A stretch of DNA of 64,000 bases from NCBI RefSeq assembly GCF_000143415.4, contig NW_003314372.1, forward strand, positions 433,676 to 497,675, in the 5' to 3' direction. This DNA comes from Selaginella moellendorffii. Taxonomy: Eukaryota > Streptophyta > Lycopodiopsida > Selaginellales > Selaginellaceae. The position numbers were made by a program, and so were the translations under genes. The notes beneath the pieces were generated by a model, which was given only the letters and a program-made list of their open reading frames with translations, was not told the origin of the DNA and ran no database searches. Below, in pieces: positions 11,038-23,081 of this stretch (the stretch's first letter is position 1; each line of letters begins with the position of its first letter).

Positions 11038-13789
11038 TGTGAGACACAAATCCCTAAGCCCCAAAGTGGAGCCGAAAGAGTGCCACGTGGTAGTGGCCAA
11101 AGCGAAAGCCAAACAAGTGTAACACGTTTGGACTAAAAGCTCCAACTTGAAAGGTCGAGAGCAGGAGTGGAACTCCCAACAAAGTGCTCAAGGAACAAGC
11201 ATGAAGCGAGCAATAAGCGAGGCTCCAAAAAGGGACCCAAAAGGACCAACACATGACACGTGGAAGTGTCTGAGATGGAGTCCAAAATGGACCCAAGTTG
11301 GACTCCGAGATGGAGTCTGAGATGGATGAAGACGGAGTCCGAAACGGAGTCCGAGATGGAGTCCGAGGTGGAGTCCGAGGTGGAGTCCGAGATGGAGTCC
11401 GAAGTGGAATCCAAGATGGAGTCCGAGATGGACCGAGATGGAGTTTGAGATGAAGTCCGAGATGGACCGAGATGGAGTTTGAGATGAAGTCCGAGATGGA
11501 CTGAGACAGAGTCCGAGAAGGACCCAAGATGGAGTCCGAGGTCGAGACCAAGACCGGGACCGAGACCGAGACCGGGACCAAGACCAAGACCAAGACTGAG
11601 ACCAAGATCGGGACCGAGGCGGAGGCCGAGACCGAGACCGAGAGGGTGAAAGCCCAAAGCGTTTGTCTCCCAGACCCTAGGGGGTTTGGTGAGCTCCAAA
11701 AGTATAGTAAGGGGGACGACTATAGTGGAGCTAGTTTGGCCAGGAAAGGTTAGTTTGGCCCAGGAAGGCCAGACCCAGTGTTGGGTGATGGACTGACCAT
11801 TGGGAAGTCCAAGACTAGAGTGAATACAGACTGACAAGCGGGGTAGCTTGGTGAAGTATTCAAGAGCCGGCTCTAGTTCCCCCGGGAGATCAACTAGCCG
11901 ATGCTCCCAGTCCAAGTGTGGGTGGCACTACCTACTTGGATACTAGGCATGGCTCAATGGAACCTCACTCTAAGCCCATGGCTAGAGCACCCAAAGGCGG
12001 AAGGCGGGGAGAGTACCCAGGTGGCTTGCATAAGGCCACCGTGTTCCGAAGTGTTGTCCCCAAGTCCCAGACTGTGGAAAGGAAAAAGAGCAGTCCTTTG
12101 GTGTGGTGGCCAAGGATACGGTCATGTGGTGAGGAAGTCCCAGAGGACCATGGGACTTAGTGGTCAGGCCTGTGGGCCTCGATCTAGTGGCAGTGTTGGC
12201 AAACGCGGCAAAGGCAAAAAGGGACTTAGTAGGGACTGACAGAGGGATATTGGGGAAGGCTATTCCCTTTGTCGGTGGGCATCCTAAGGATGCTAAGGAG
12301 TGGATCTGGGATGACAACTCACGAATGGTTGGCCCAATCTTGGAGAGACAAGACTGTGTTGCAAGTGGTATTGGACTACCAGTGCAGCAAAGTGTAAGGA
12401 ACCGACTCCCTGAGATGTCGTAGGCTAAAGGATCCCCAAAAGCTTGACCGAAATAACAAAGAGTTCATCGGATAGGACCAAGTCGAGGATCGAGTCCAAG
12501 ACCGACTCTAGGACCGAGTTCGAGATAGAGTCCGGAATCGAGTTCGAGACCGACTCGGGGACCGAGTTCGAGTCCGAGTTCGAGACCGAGTTCGAGACGG
12601 AGTCCGAGATCCGAAATCGGGTCCGAGACCGAGTCCGAGGTCGAGTCCGAGGTCGGGTCCGAGATCAGGTTTGAGATCAAGTCTGAGATCGAGTCCGAGA
12701 CCGAATCCGAAGTCGGATCCGAAATCGGGTCCAAGATCGAGCCAGAGACTAAGTCCAAATACTAATACGGGTCAAGGGGTGAAAGCCCAAAGCGTGCGTC
12801 TCCCAGGGGGGGGGCTGCAGGGGGTTCCAAAAGTATAGTAGGGATAGTGAGGTTCAGGAACCAGTCTTGAAGGAACTCTCCAATGGTGCTTCCAAACTGA
12901 CTTGAGGTTGAGACTGGGGCCAAAGGGCCTTGGGTGGGAGTGAGCATGGGCCTCAGTGGTGCCGGAGGGGCCACCCAGGGAAGTGCTCAAGAGCAGCTCC
13001 TACTCCCGAAAGGGAAACCGACTGCGGTGCTCCCGGCTCAGGTGGAGTGGTGCCCCACTTGAGTACCTTGTGGCTCATTGGTCCTCGCCCTTCCTAGGGG
13101 CTTGGGCCTTCCCTTTGGGATGGAAGTGGGGGGGTAGAGGTACCCATATTGGGCCGTTAAGCCACGGTGTTTCGCCCCGACGTCCCGAAGCAAGTGCTGC
13201 ACCCAAGACTTGGGATTTAGAGGGTCCCATGATCAAGTCTTGTGGTACCAAGGGGTGTTAGGAATTTGGGGGCTTGGTCTGCTTAGCTGTTTGTGCTTGC
13301 GGGGAGTGTAGCCGAACCTTAAGTCTAGTCTAACCCGGGGAGGGGGATTGGGAGAGATTTGGGAATCCGTAGATGGATGGCTAACACTCCGTTGCTCGTG
13401 CAGTAAGTAGCTGAAACCAAGTAGGAGCTGGTACCATAGGCGGGAACCTTGGCGAGGGAACTTAGCACAAGCCAAGGCAGAGTTGGTCGGATAGACGAGG
13501 TAAGTTGGCAAATGGGAAAGGAAAAATTTGTGGCTTACACAAAGGTGATTGGGCATGGCCTTAGCGTAACAGGCTGCTATGTCGGTGGTACCTTTGAGTG
13601 TCGGTCATGGGATCGGACACGTGGAGCACTTGGACCAGGTGCAAGGGTTGAGTGGCATGGATGCCATTCTTGGGGCTACCAAGTCCCAAATCCTGAATTG
13701 GACTTATGGAGGTTGTGAATGAGACTCCTCCAAGTAGTTGGAGGTGTGGTTAAGTGACTAAAGTAGAATGGAAAATTTAGTCGCTTACA
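11038..13789 (+). mobile_element. family I 5' LTR containing a nested solo LTR
   Basis: It starts TGTGAGACACAAATCCC and ends GTCGCTTACA, and is followed two bases later by a tRNA-Met primer site, which makes it a 5' LTR. Removing 12393-13539 and one CAAAG restores a continuous LTR of about 1.6 kb. It carries a GAGTCC/GAGACC array at 11265-11643 and the conserved module at 11645-11716. The flanking pentamers do not match because both sides are rearranged. Confidence 0.85.
12393..13539 (+). mobile_element. family III solo LTR with CAAAG duplication
   Basis: It starts TGTAAGGAACCGACTCCC and ends TTTGTGGCTTACA, and lies between perfect CAAAG repeats at 12388-12392 and 13540-13544, inside a family I LTR. 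Overall it differs from family I but shares the array type (12440-12770) and the GTGAAAGCCCAAAGC...AAAAGTATAGTAGGG module (12778-12848). The only relative in the window is the inverted solo LTR at 59697-60782. Confidence 0.9.
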
Positions 13790-16605
13790 ACTTGGTATCG
13801 GAGCTATTCCTTAGTCTGACTTTTATTGGTGCTCAAGTATATCACCATTGATATTGGCATCGGAAGGTCTTAGGAGTGGGCCTATCCGGGAGGAGTAGCA
13901 TGTCGAGAGGACATGGCTCTCCACTCAAGTTCATGCGTGAACTTGGGCGCAATGTGGTGGATAGAAAAGGGGCCAGTAAGGGATCGACTTTGGGATCTTG
14001 GGAACAGTATAAGGGTTTCCTCAGAGAGTTGAGGATGTGATCCAAATGAGCATTTGACTTAGCAAACTGGCTGATGTAGTTGTGGTAAACAACTACAATT
14101 GGGATCACAGGAAAGATGCAGACTCCAAAATAATAAAGGAGTCACAAGATAATCCACACATAGTTGAGGCTGGTGCTCATGAATTTGAGACCGGAATTGA
14201 TGACCATGAGAGGTCAAGTATGGATGAGGGCAAGAGCTCTCGAAATGGTAGCTGGGGCTACCTTTTATAAATGCTAGAATGAACCCAAGGAGTTGGGGGT
14301 GTGCTCAAAGAATGAGTCAGCATTCTCATCATGGGGATAGATAGTCCTAAGGGGCAAAAGGCAGCCCACAGAGAACGAGAAATAATGAAGTGTTGGAGTA
14401 ACACTTAAAAAATGGTCCTTATGAGTAGGACATGAATATATGAAGTTGTATTCAAGTGAGCTGGCACCTCAAAAATAGGACCTTATGGGTTGTTGGTTTA
14501 GTGAAGTTCAAAAAAGCTGGATGACTCAAGTGGGGTCAGGGAATGGTCCTAAGGGATTGGTTAAAGCATTTAGACTAAGGTGTATGCTGCCCCATAAGGT
14601 ATGGGGAGGATCATAAGATCCAAGTATGAGAACAAAAGATATCTCATTGATGGCAAAATGTGCCATACTAAAGTTGTGGGAAAGATGTTCCCAGAAGAAA
14701 GCAATTTTGGCCCAGAGTTGGGGACAAACATTATGGTGCGGTGCTAACGAATAGTTAGCATGAGGCACAACTATATTAGTCTTGGCAAAGACCTAGACAC
14801 TAATAAGTAGTGTCATAAGGATAGGCTCGTGGGGCCAATGGTGTGGAGACACTAAATATGCCAAGGTGTGATACCTTGAGGTTATGTTGGTGGGTTCATA
14901 AGAACCCCTTGCCAAAGGGGAATCCCAACGGAAATGGGGATGGCATAGCCTAAGCTGGAAGGCATGTGGTAGAGTGTGGTGACCAAAACAATGATGGAGG
15001 TGTGGAAGCACCAACAATGAGTTGTAGGACTTGACAACTATGAGGCAACTAAGCAAAAGGTGTAAGATAATTCGTCAAACTGGTAGAAGGTAGCTACCTA
15101 AGACTTCTTAATGGCATAAAGAAGTTAGATATACCTTTACGAGGGATAAATTGCTTATGTTGCGATATAGTAAGTTAATGTCATAAAAGGGAATGCTCAT
15201 TGTCAAACAGGCCATCATTTGGGACACCAAAACACTCTAGGACACCGAGAGGTGGTGTTTAATGTCGCGAGGGCAATAGATAAGGCCCAAGGGACTAAAT
15301 CCCTAGCAAATGATGGATAGAAGGTGCTATCCAAATGTCCAAGGTTGCGGAGACGGGAGAAGACTATCTACCCAAATTGGACAAAGCAAAAGATTGAATT
15401 TTGGCAAGGCTAGTGATGGGAATGTAAATGCCCATAAGCAACAACGTTAATCCCGGTGTGTGGGGATTATAAGGTGAGCATACCTGGATTGAGGAACCAC
15501 TCCCTAGGATATTGGGTAGGTTCATCCCTAAGAATACTTGCTAGGGCATGATAGAAAGTGCAAAGCTATCCTCTTAGTCTGAAGGAGAATGACCGAAGGA
15601 AAGGTGTGAAGCCAAAAGCAAGTAGTAAAGGGATAGAACCAAACCAAAAGAATTGAAGGGCATAACCAAGGGTGGTTATGCCAATTGGGAGTGGAGAATC
15701 AAGTGGGGGCTTGAGGGTGTTGTTGCTAGCAACCGTGATATTGTGGAAGGTCTAAAATATGGAATTGTCCATGTTAGACTATATGGCAACTAGAAATTTT
15801 GCAAAAAGGGAGGCCTTAGCAAGCTAAGGGACATAGTTCCTTCAAAAATTCCCAAAGACGATTCTAGGTAGCTTAGTACCTAGAAAGCCAAGCGTAAATG
15901 TTTCCTAGAGCGCGCGAAATCAGAGTGGCATAGCAGAAGCATGTTCTTGAAGCTGGCCATGAGGCAAGGCTATCAAAGTTGGGGAAGTGGTTCTCGAGTG
16001 TTCAAAGAGAGGGCTTTGAACGAAAGTCGATGGTTAAGGACTTTCATGCTTATGTAGGAACCATGTTACGGTGGCCGGATGACTTGCTAAGTGAGATTGG
16101 CAATTCAGGGGGACAAATCCCCTAGTTGAAGGTGCTAACTTCAAAGGGGTGGCCCATGGGGCCGAGTATGGAGGAGTGCATGCATGATCACAGGCTTGTC
16201 AAGTGAGAGGACTTGGCAGTGCGGGGGAACTAGGTTCCTAAGTTGTGATCTATAGCGCACTTTAAATATAAGTTGGTGCACCGGCGTGGGGAGTCACGCC
16301 AGGCATCTAAGGTGATGCCGTCCGTAGATGCATATACGGAAGTTGGGTTCGAGTCCCGACCCTCTAGTGCTTGGGTTCGAGTCCCAAATCACTAGGGCGT
16401 GGTGATGGTTTGGAATATGAGGACACTCATATTTTGGTGGTCATGGACTCTCAATGAGGAGACTGGTTTGGGCACACTGCCAAGCGAGGGATGCCTCGGA
16501 GTCGTGATGCACGGTTAGATTGCTTAGAGTGAAAGCTCGGCATATCTAACTTGAACACTTTGGTGCAAAGGGCACCAAAGACGTGGTGAATGAGATGGGC
16601 AACTT
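13790..16605 (+). mobile_element. family I internal region, 5' two thirds
   Basis: It continues from the 5' LTR and primer site to about 16605, where similarity to window bases 1-900 stops and unique DNA begins. It is the best-preserved view of the 5' internal region. No gag-pol motif is found in about 2.8 kb. Combined with bases 1-2144, which overlap its last 890 bases, the complete internal region would be close to 4 kb. The 3' LTR of this copy is missing. Confidence 0.8.
13792..13804 (+). other. primer-binding site for initiator tRNA-Met
   Basis: TTGGTATCGGAGC lies just downstream of the LTR end CTTACA. It differs at one base from TGGTATCAGAGC, the common plant retrotransposon primer site complementary to the 3' end of initiator methionine tRNA. 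Confidence 0.8.
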
Positions 16606-17541
16606 TGATTGGCTAGGACCAAATAACATAGCTTCATGTTCAATGCCAGCACAAAAGCTAGAGCAAGAGAAGATACAAAGTTGACACATGTCCAGGTAAG
16701 TTATGCTAGGGTTTATCATTGAGTGTTTGGTGAGGTGCAATGCAAGAGGTTTTGCGTTTCACTGGATCCCACAATTTTTTTCCCAATGCAAGGGCTGGGT
16801 AAAAGAAGATGTGTATATAGGTATGATGCTAGTTCGTCCTGAGCCTCTTAGGATGACCAGGAAAATCAATTCCAGTACATAAACACCCATGAAATTGATG
16901 AGCATGAGATAGTTTTGGCAGCTCTAATAGCTCTAATTTGTCATGTCGTCCACAGTGTTTCAAACAGAAAGATTATAAGTGGGAATTTGAGGGATCTTAG
17001 CTCTTGTTAAAGGAACTGGTGTTGGTGGTGCAAGGTGTTGCCAACCGCCCAGCATTGGCTGGGCAATTACAAGTATATTCATAATAAGTTTGAATAATAT
17101 TACTGATCAAGCAATTGCACCAACTACTACTCTAGAGTCAAAGGAGGAGGAGACTATTGCTCTGCTATGAAAATGAATGAAAAGGAAAGAGCAAAAGAAG
17201 AGAAATGAAAAAAAAACAAGCTTTAAAAAAAGAATTCAAGCTCTCCATCTTAATTACCAGCACAGCAAGGAAAAGGGATCTGCTTAATCTACAAACTATT
17301 TTTTTTCTCTTCCTCTTCTCCATGGACAAACCTAACAAAGTAGGTGCTGTTGGGAAAAGTGTAGAATAGGGACATGATCTTTCAGGGAGAAGTTTAGTAA
17401 TTGGCAAGCCTTATGAAAAAGTAATAGGCTCTTCCACACTTTTTCTGCTATCTTTTCCACCATAAAATTCAGTTGCCACGTCTTCATTTCAAAGCGTGAC
17501 ACGTCGGATTTTGGAGCCCCCAAGGGTTTTCTAGCATCGTC
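16606..17541. promoter_or_regulatory. upstream region of first receptor kinase
   Basis: Unique AT-rich DNA separates the truncated retroelement from the receptor kinase. No convincing gene is present. A TGCCACGT motif (17474-17481) and an ACACGTCG motif about 45 bp before the start codon are candidate bZIP/ABRE-type sites. The paralogue at 23082 also has TGCCACGT about 50 bp upstream of its start (23028-23035). Function is inferred from motif sharing only. Confidence 0.35.
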
Positions 17542-19810
17542 ATGGAGCTTAAAACTTTGATGTCGGTGGTCTTACTGCTACTAGCAATGATCCGAATAGC
17601 AGTTTCTTGGGCTGATAAAAACAGCCTACAAGATGCAATGGCGCTTATGGAATTTAAGTCGACTGTCTGGTACGATCCACTAAATACTTTTGCGACATGG
17701 CAGGCCACTGGGGTACTAGGCGAGCACCCATGTAACTTTAAGGGTGTCGAATGTGATATGCGTCGCATGAGGATAAAGTATGTAGATATCTCGGGATGCC
17801 AGCTGCGAGGGATTGTTCCTTCAGTACTCGGTAACATAACGCTGGCTTGGGGATTTAACCTTAGTCACAATGAGTTTATTGGGACAATTCCTAGAGGCTT
17901 TGGGAGGATGCCAAATCTTAAATATCTCGACCTGAGCAACAACTTTCTCACGGGTAAGTTTACTGTTTTTTATTTTATTTTATTTTATTTGTTGTATTTT
18001 CGTTATTGTTTTAAGTTCATTATTAAGTAGTCTCTACGTTGGATCTGCAATTGCGCTTTTTCTCGTCTTTCAGTCTACTTCTTGCAATAGCTTGTTGTTC
18101 TTGTTGTTGTTTCAGGGTTTATGCCAACCGATCTTGCCAAGCTGCAGTTTTTAAACTTCTACAGCCTCGCAAATAACCAGCTTACGGGCTTCCTTGGCTT
18201 CCTCAACATGTCGAGTCTTAGACGTCTTGATCTGTCTAACAACAGTTTTAGGGGACCCGTTCCAGAAAGTTATGGTACATTACTGCCTAACCTCACCCAA
18301 TTAGATTTGTCAAGGAATAAGCTCACCGGTCCGATACCCAAATCACTTGGATATTTAGATGACCTTCGCAGGCTTGACCTCTCTCGCAACTTGCTTACTG
18401 GCAACATTCCTTACTCGCTCGCTATGGCAACAGGACTTAATATGCTCAGACTAAAGTATAACTTTCTTACAGGGATTGTTCCAGACACTGACACCATGCG
18501 CTTGTTTGCAAAAGCCTTTTTCCCTGGAAATGATGGACTCTGTGGACCAGTGGTAGAAAGAGCATGTCCAAGCTCGCAGGTCTGGAAGCAAGTCGTTATG
18601 GGACTGTTTCTTCCTCCACTAATACTTTCAGTCGTTACTGGAGTAGTGTATTTGGTGGCTCCTCCGGACGAGTTCTCACTTTCAACTATCAGGAGCGTTA
18701 CGGATAACTTTAACAACAATAAGATTCTCGGTGATGGAGGTCTGTGCACGATTTACAAAGGCGTCTTTCTAAATGGTAAGACAGTAGCTGTAAAGCGGCT
18801 CCGGCCTGAGTATTACAATGACAACAACAAGATCTTTGACGAGGAACGTAGGTTTTTGAAAGCCGTGAATCATCCAAACATTGTCAAGTACCTTGGAGCG
18901 TGTTCCAGTCCAAGGCTTAAGGTCTTGGTGTACGAGCATATGGCCAATGGAACCTTGGATATGCACTTACACAAGGAAAGAGGAGGCCTGTCAAGCTTGT
19001 CATGGAGTTCACGAATGAATATCGCTGCTGGAGTGGCACAGGGGTTGGCGTATTTGCATGGTGAGTGGAATGAGCCTCAAGCCATGCATTGTGATCTTAG
19101 AGGAAGGAGTGTTCTTCTAGATGATAAGTTCAATGCACACATTAGTGATATCCGTTCGAAAAACACAAGCCTAGCATTCACTAATCCAGAGAAAAGCATT
19201 GGAACATCAACTGGCTATCTGCCTCCAGGTGAACACACTTTCATTTCTCTTGTTTCTTTTTACTCCTTTTTTCTCATTTATGTATCACGGATGGAGCAGA
19301 GTATGCTACAGACATTGAGCCTACTACCGAGGGAGAAGTTTTCAGCTTTGGTACTTTACTTATGGAGCTCTTGACAGGGACAGAACCAGCAGCTCCAGTA
19401 GAAAATGATGTTGAAGGTGGCCTTCAAGGAATTATGGAACGAGCTTTCCCCGATAATCTCCAGTCTGTACTTGACCCAGCTATTATGGGTGGAGCCTCCT
19501 ATGATCAAATTGTCTTGTGTACAAAGATAGCTTTAGATTGCACCAAGGCAAATCCCGAGGAAAGACCAAAGATGGAGGATGTTCTTAGGATGTTTGAGCA
19601 AGCGTACTCTGTCGGCCCAGCGTATGCTTCTGCTTTTACTATTTTTAGTAATATATGCTCTTCACATAATACAGACCTGCGCCTTCTGCTGCTTCAACAC
19701 TGCTGAAGTCGACAGAGACGTCGAGGCTACTTGGATGGCCAACTGTTTGGGGCAGTTTCACAAAAAATGTCCTTGGAATCAAATCATGTTTATATTCGGC
19801 CATTCATTGA
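17542..19810 (+). CDS. LRR receptor-like protein with pseudokinase domain (copy 1)
   Basis: Four exons, 17542-17953, 18116-19228, 19300-19621 and 19675-19810, give 660 aa; the introns are 162, 71 and 53 bp with GT-AG ends and consistent phases. Residues 1-23 look like a signal peptide. A cysteine-paired LRR cap follows (HPCNFKGVEC) and then about six LRRs up to residue 265. A membrane segment lies at about 297-318. The kinase domain keeps the VAIK lysine (AVKR, near 364) and the catalytic-loop Asp (HCD, near 464). However, HRD is HCD, the loop Asn is Ser (HCDLRGRSVLL), DFG is DIR, and the glycine loop is GDGGLCTIYKG. Catalysis therefore looks lost, which suggests a scaffold or co-receptor role at the plasma membrane. 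The C-terminal tail after the kinase (LLGWPTVWGSFTKNVLGIK) is shared with copy 2. Ligand and pathway are unknown. Confidence 0.85.
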
Positions 19811-20811
19811 TAGAAAATTCAGATTTTTGGTATGGCATCTCCTTCATAAACAGCTTAGGCAGAAGGCAACAGTTTTCTGCACCAGGGACTCCACAATGGC
19901 AATCACGGTATTATTTTCCTAACATTCGTTAAATAGAATTACTTTGGGTTATAACCTGAAAAGTTCCATCTTTGAGCATGAGCTAGAGCGATGTGAATAG
20001 ATCCAGAGGCATTGAGGTCACACCACTCTAGCTCATGCCCAACCTTTTCACTTAGAGGCAGCAGGCAGCAAAGAAAGGAATCGACTCAAATCGTTTGTGG
20101 CCAGAATGATGCCAGGTATATATTATTCTCACTGTGCTGCAATAGCATGTACTTGTTATGGTCAAACGCCCAAGGCTCTAACTAGGTTTATCTAGAGCAA
20201 AGATGTCAAGACAAATGCCAAGTGGCAGCAGGCTGCTGATATGTAAACAAGAAAATGAAGGGAAACAAGAAAATGTGCAAAGAGAAAATATAAAAAGAAA
20301 TTGATGCAAAGAAAAATAAAGGAGAAAGTCGTTAGAACGACAGAGAACCAAACCTGAACTCTAGTCTCAGGAACTGTGGATCGTGTTATAGTGCAGTCGC
20401 TAGTCCAACCTCAAGAATTTTGTCAAGAGGGGAAAAAGAGGAAGCCATTACCTTGTGATGGAACAGCAGTGGATGATGCAAATGGTAAAAAATGTTGCTA
20501 GTTGGTGGAATGATGGATGAGGGGCTAGAGTGTGATTGTTTCCTTCCATTTTTCCGTGAAGATTAGTGTATGATTGTGATGTTATGGTGATGACTAGGTA
20601 CACATGGTAGTTGGGTAGGCCAAGTTTAGGGTTCTTGGCAACAATGAGTCTTGGATAGTGCAGGGATGATAAGACAAGGATCCTGTTGAGGGCGGGAGTG
20701 AAGAGGGCTCAATCAATTTAGTTTTGGTCTTTCCCTTGAGCATTGTAAGTGTTTTTACTTAAAATACGATCATGGACCTCGCTCGGGCATATGCCCATTT
20801 TAATGCTGCTA
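19811..20811. other. intergenic DNA, no gene seen
   Basis: This holds the probable 3' UTR of the first receptor kinase and then low-complexity purine-rich sequence (20220-20320). ORFs are short and have no recognisable motif. Confidence 0.5.
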
Positions 20812-20920
20812 CAACAGTGCAAGGAGTGTGGAGAACTTGATGTTAAGCATGTATTGTGGGAGTGTGACATGGCAAGGACAGTATGGGGGCCAATAGTGAA
20901 GGTGATGCAAGAAGTGTGAA
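20812..20920 (+). pseudogene. non-LTR retrotransposon RT C-terminal zinc-binding remnant
   Basis: An open frame encodes LQQCKECGELDVKHVLWEC followed by DMARTVW. The spacing C-x2-C-x9-H-x4-C with a downstream A-x2-VW matches the zinc-binding domain that follows LINE-type reverse transcriptases in plants. Nothing of the polymerase domain is recognisable upstream, so it is a fragment. It ends at a TGA. Confidence 0.55.
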
Positions 20921-21917
20921 CTCTTCAAGATTTTGAAATTCAGGAAGGGGACGTGCTCCACTAGTTTGAAGGAGTAAGAGGACTGAGTACATGTCCTGCA
21001 TGGCAGCTAGGGCCGGAACAGATGGGGGGTCTTAAGCACATTGGGACCCCATAGGAGTAGAACTGGCAATTTCGGTTTGGGAAGCAGCGGGCAATGATTG
21101 CTGGGCAACATGGAGAGTGATGGGGGTGCAAGTGCCGTGGGAAGCTTGCAATCAGAACCACTTTGAGGGAAAACAAGTGAGGATCTCAGCAATCATTGCA
21201 GTGTGGTAGCGACTAACATTGGCGGTGGTTCGTTTGCACTACTCCATTCAAGAGGGCACAGGAAAACCGGAGAGACCACGTGTGAAGCCTAAAGTGAGTA
21301 GGAGCATTGCCTCGTGTAGTAGAATCACCACAGATGGGCAGCCTTGGTGACTCACCCATCCTCCCAGCCATGTACATAGCACCAACAGTTGTTATGCACT
21401 TGCGTCTTTGTGGTAGAGACACCCATGAGACACTCCCCTAAACACTTGATACTGAAGGGATGGAATAAAGATAAGTATAGCACTGAGATGAGTCTATCCC
21501 ACCTAAGCTGAAATGCAGCCTCCTAGTTGTGAGGCAAGCCTTTGGCAAAATACGTCTGCTCAGTACGTTCAGAATCCTCCCAGGGCTCGGCTTGCATTAG
21601 CTTGACCCCAGGCATATGATATCTTCCTGTGAAGGGAGGCCAGTCCGTCAAGCTCCTCGGACTGGCCACGTGTCACTTGGTGACACATGGATGCCCATGA
21701 GGTACTGCAACTTCCCCATGGTTCAGCTACTCCCCAGTGGTTGCCCACTTAGCCTTGCTTCATGTTGGGTCGGGTCGGGTTGGTTGTTTCACAAACACTG
21801 GAAGAAGGATCTAGAAAATCACTAAAACTGGCAGGAATTTATTAATCAATATTTTTATGGTGGAATGACTCTCTCACCACAGAATCATTTGAATAGCACC
21901 ACTATAGAGTGTTTGTT
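20921..21917. other. intergenic DNA, no gene seen
   Basis: I find no conserved motif, element ends or repeat here. Several 60-70 codon ORFs overlap on both strands without coding character. Confidence 0.5.
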
Positions 21918-22866
21918 TCACTTAAACTTATATGGTTTGTGAACATAATGATAGAGTTCCCAGTGGTAGTCCTCAGACGCATCTGATTTTTTTGGTGGAA
22001 GGGCTGAAATTGGCCGGGCTGCTTCAATGGCAACAACGGGCATCTTGGGCGGCTCCGGCGGAGCAGTACAGGGCCTTGGAGGACTACGCACCAGGAATGG
22101 CTGAGGCTTAGCTGGTATATTCATCTGTTGCACCTTCTGCCAGTTGATAACATTTAGATTTCTTGTGCCTGACATTTTGCTCTGGATCCTCAGCCTCCTC
22201 AATCCTGCTCTCCACCTGTGCATGAGGCGAATGAAAATTAAGATACTGTCAAGATGCTTTTCAAACTCGCACGTTGCCATTTCTTCCAAGTATTTGAGCT
22301 TTTGGCCTTCGTAACCATCATCATATTCCATGCTAATAAAGTTGTAAGGCGCCCCTCCCTTGTTCGGATGCTTTTCCTTGATCCTTAAGAAATAATCGCT
22401 CCTCAGCTTTGTCTCCCATTGCTTCTCTCTTTCCTCGTATACTTTTTGATCTCTATACGCTTGATGAGCTCCACGAAAAACCCTTTGTTTCTGAAGGAAA
22501 ATTTCTGAAGGAAAATTTCCGAACCTTCCAATCCTTTATTACCTCTTGCTTCACTTTTCTCGCGTTATTGTCAGCTCGAAGCAATGAGTCAAAGTCTTTG
22601 TCCAACCTGCACTCATCCGGAGCATAATGAGTGCATTCTTGAGGCGGTTCCACAAGCTCCTTCGTTCTATATACGGTATGGCGCACAAATCCAAACGTTC
22701 TACTGGCCAGCCTTCGTTTCTCCAGAATGTCAAGGTCTTTTGCATTCATATGCTTGCCGCTGTCCGAAGTGACAATTGCAGCCATTTTCAACAAAGCTTT
22801 TAAAGAAAAGACGCTTTTCCTTGCTTCTCGAAATTGAAGGAAGAGATAGCTGATGAAAACTTCCAT
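21918..22866 (-). CDS. unrecognised conserved-looking protein, two exons
   Basis: Exons 22866-22543 and 22490-21918 join in frame across a 52-bp GT-AG intron to give 298 aa; an internal start at 22785 would give 271 aa. The protein is highly charged and helix-prone in the middle (KRRLASRTFGFVRHTVYRTK, YRDQKVYEEREKQWETKL), contains HPNKGGAPYNFISMEYDDGY, and ends with a proline-rich segment. I cannot assign a family. The KGGAPYNFISMEYDD stretch faintly recalls small axonemal proteins, but that is a guess. The intron's 3' splice site is duplicated as two 14-bp copies; only the distal AG keeps the frame. The gene is divergent to the second receptor kinase. Confidence 0.6.
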
Positions 22867-23081
22867 ATTGGACGGCGCGCCATGGATGAAACGGTTTCGC
22901 TGCCACGCAACCTAATCTCCAGATGATTTCCCTCGGCGCCTCCACATCAACAGCTTAAAACCATCTTACGGGTCAACCTTACCGTGGCTAGAAATCTCAA
23001 TCCAAAAAGGAGGAAATTATTACAAGCTGCCACGTATTACATTTTTATTGGCTAGTCAGATAGAGCTACCAAGGGTTTGCT
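22867..23081. promoter_or_regulatory. 215-bp bidirectional promoter region
   Basis: The start codons of the minus-strand gene (22866) and the second receptor kinase (23082) are only 215 bp apart. The gap holds a TGCCACGT motif (23028-23035) and an inverted CCAAT box (ATTGG, near 23048). A longer 5' UTR or the internal start at 22785 would alter the geometry. Confidence 0.45.

Noticed and set aside
18411-18966. Minus-strand ORFs opposite the receptor kinases (also 23829-24387)
   Set aside because: They are antisense shadows of highly conserved plus-strand coding exons with coherent splicing.
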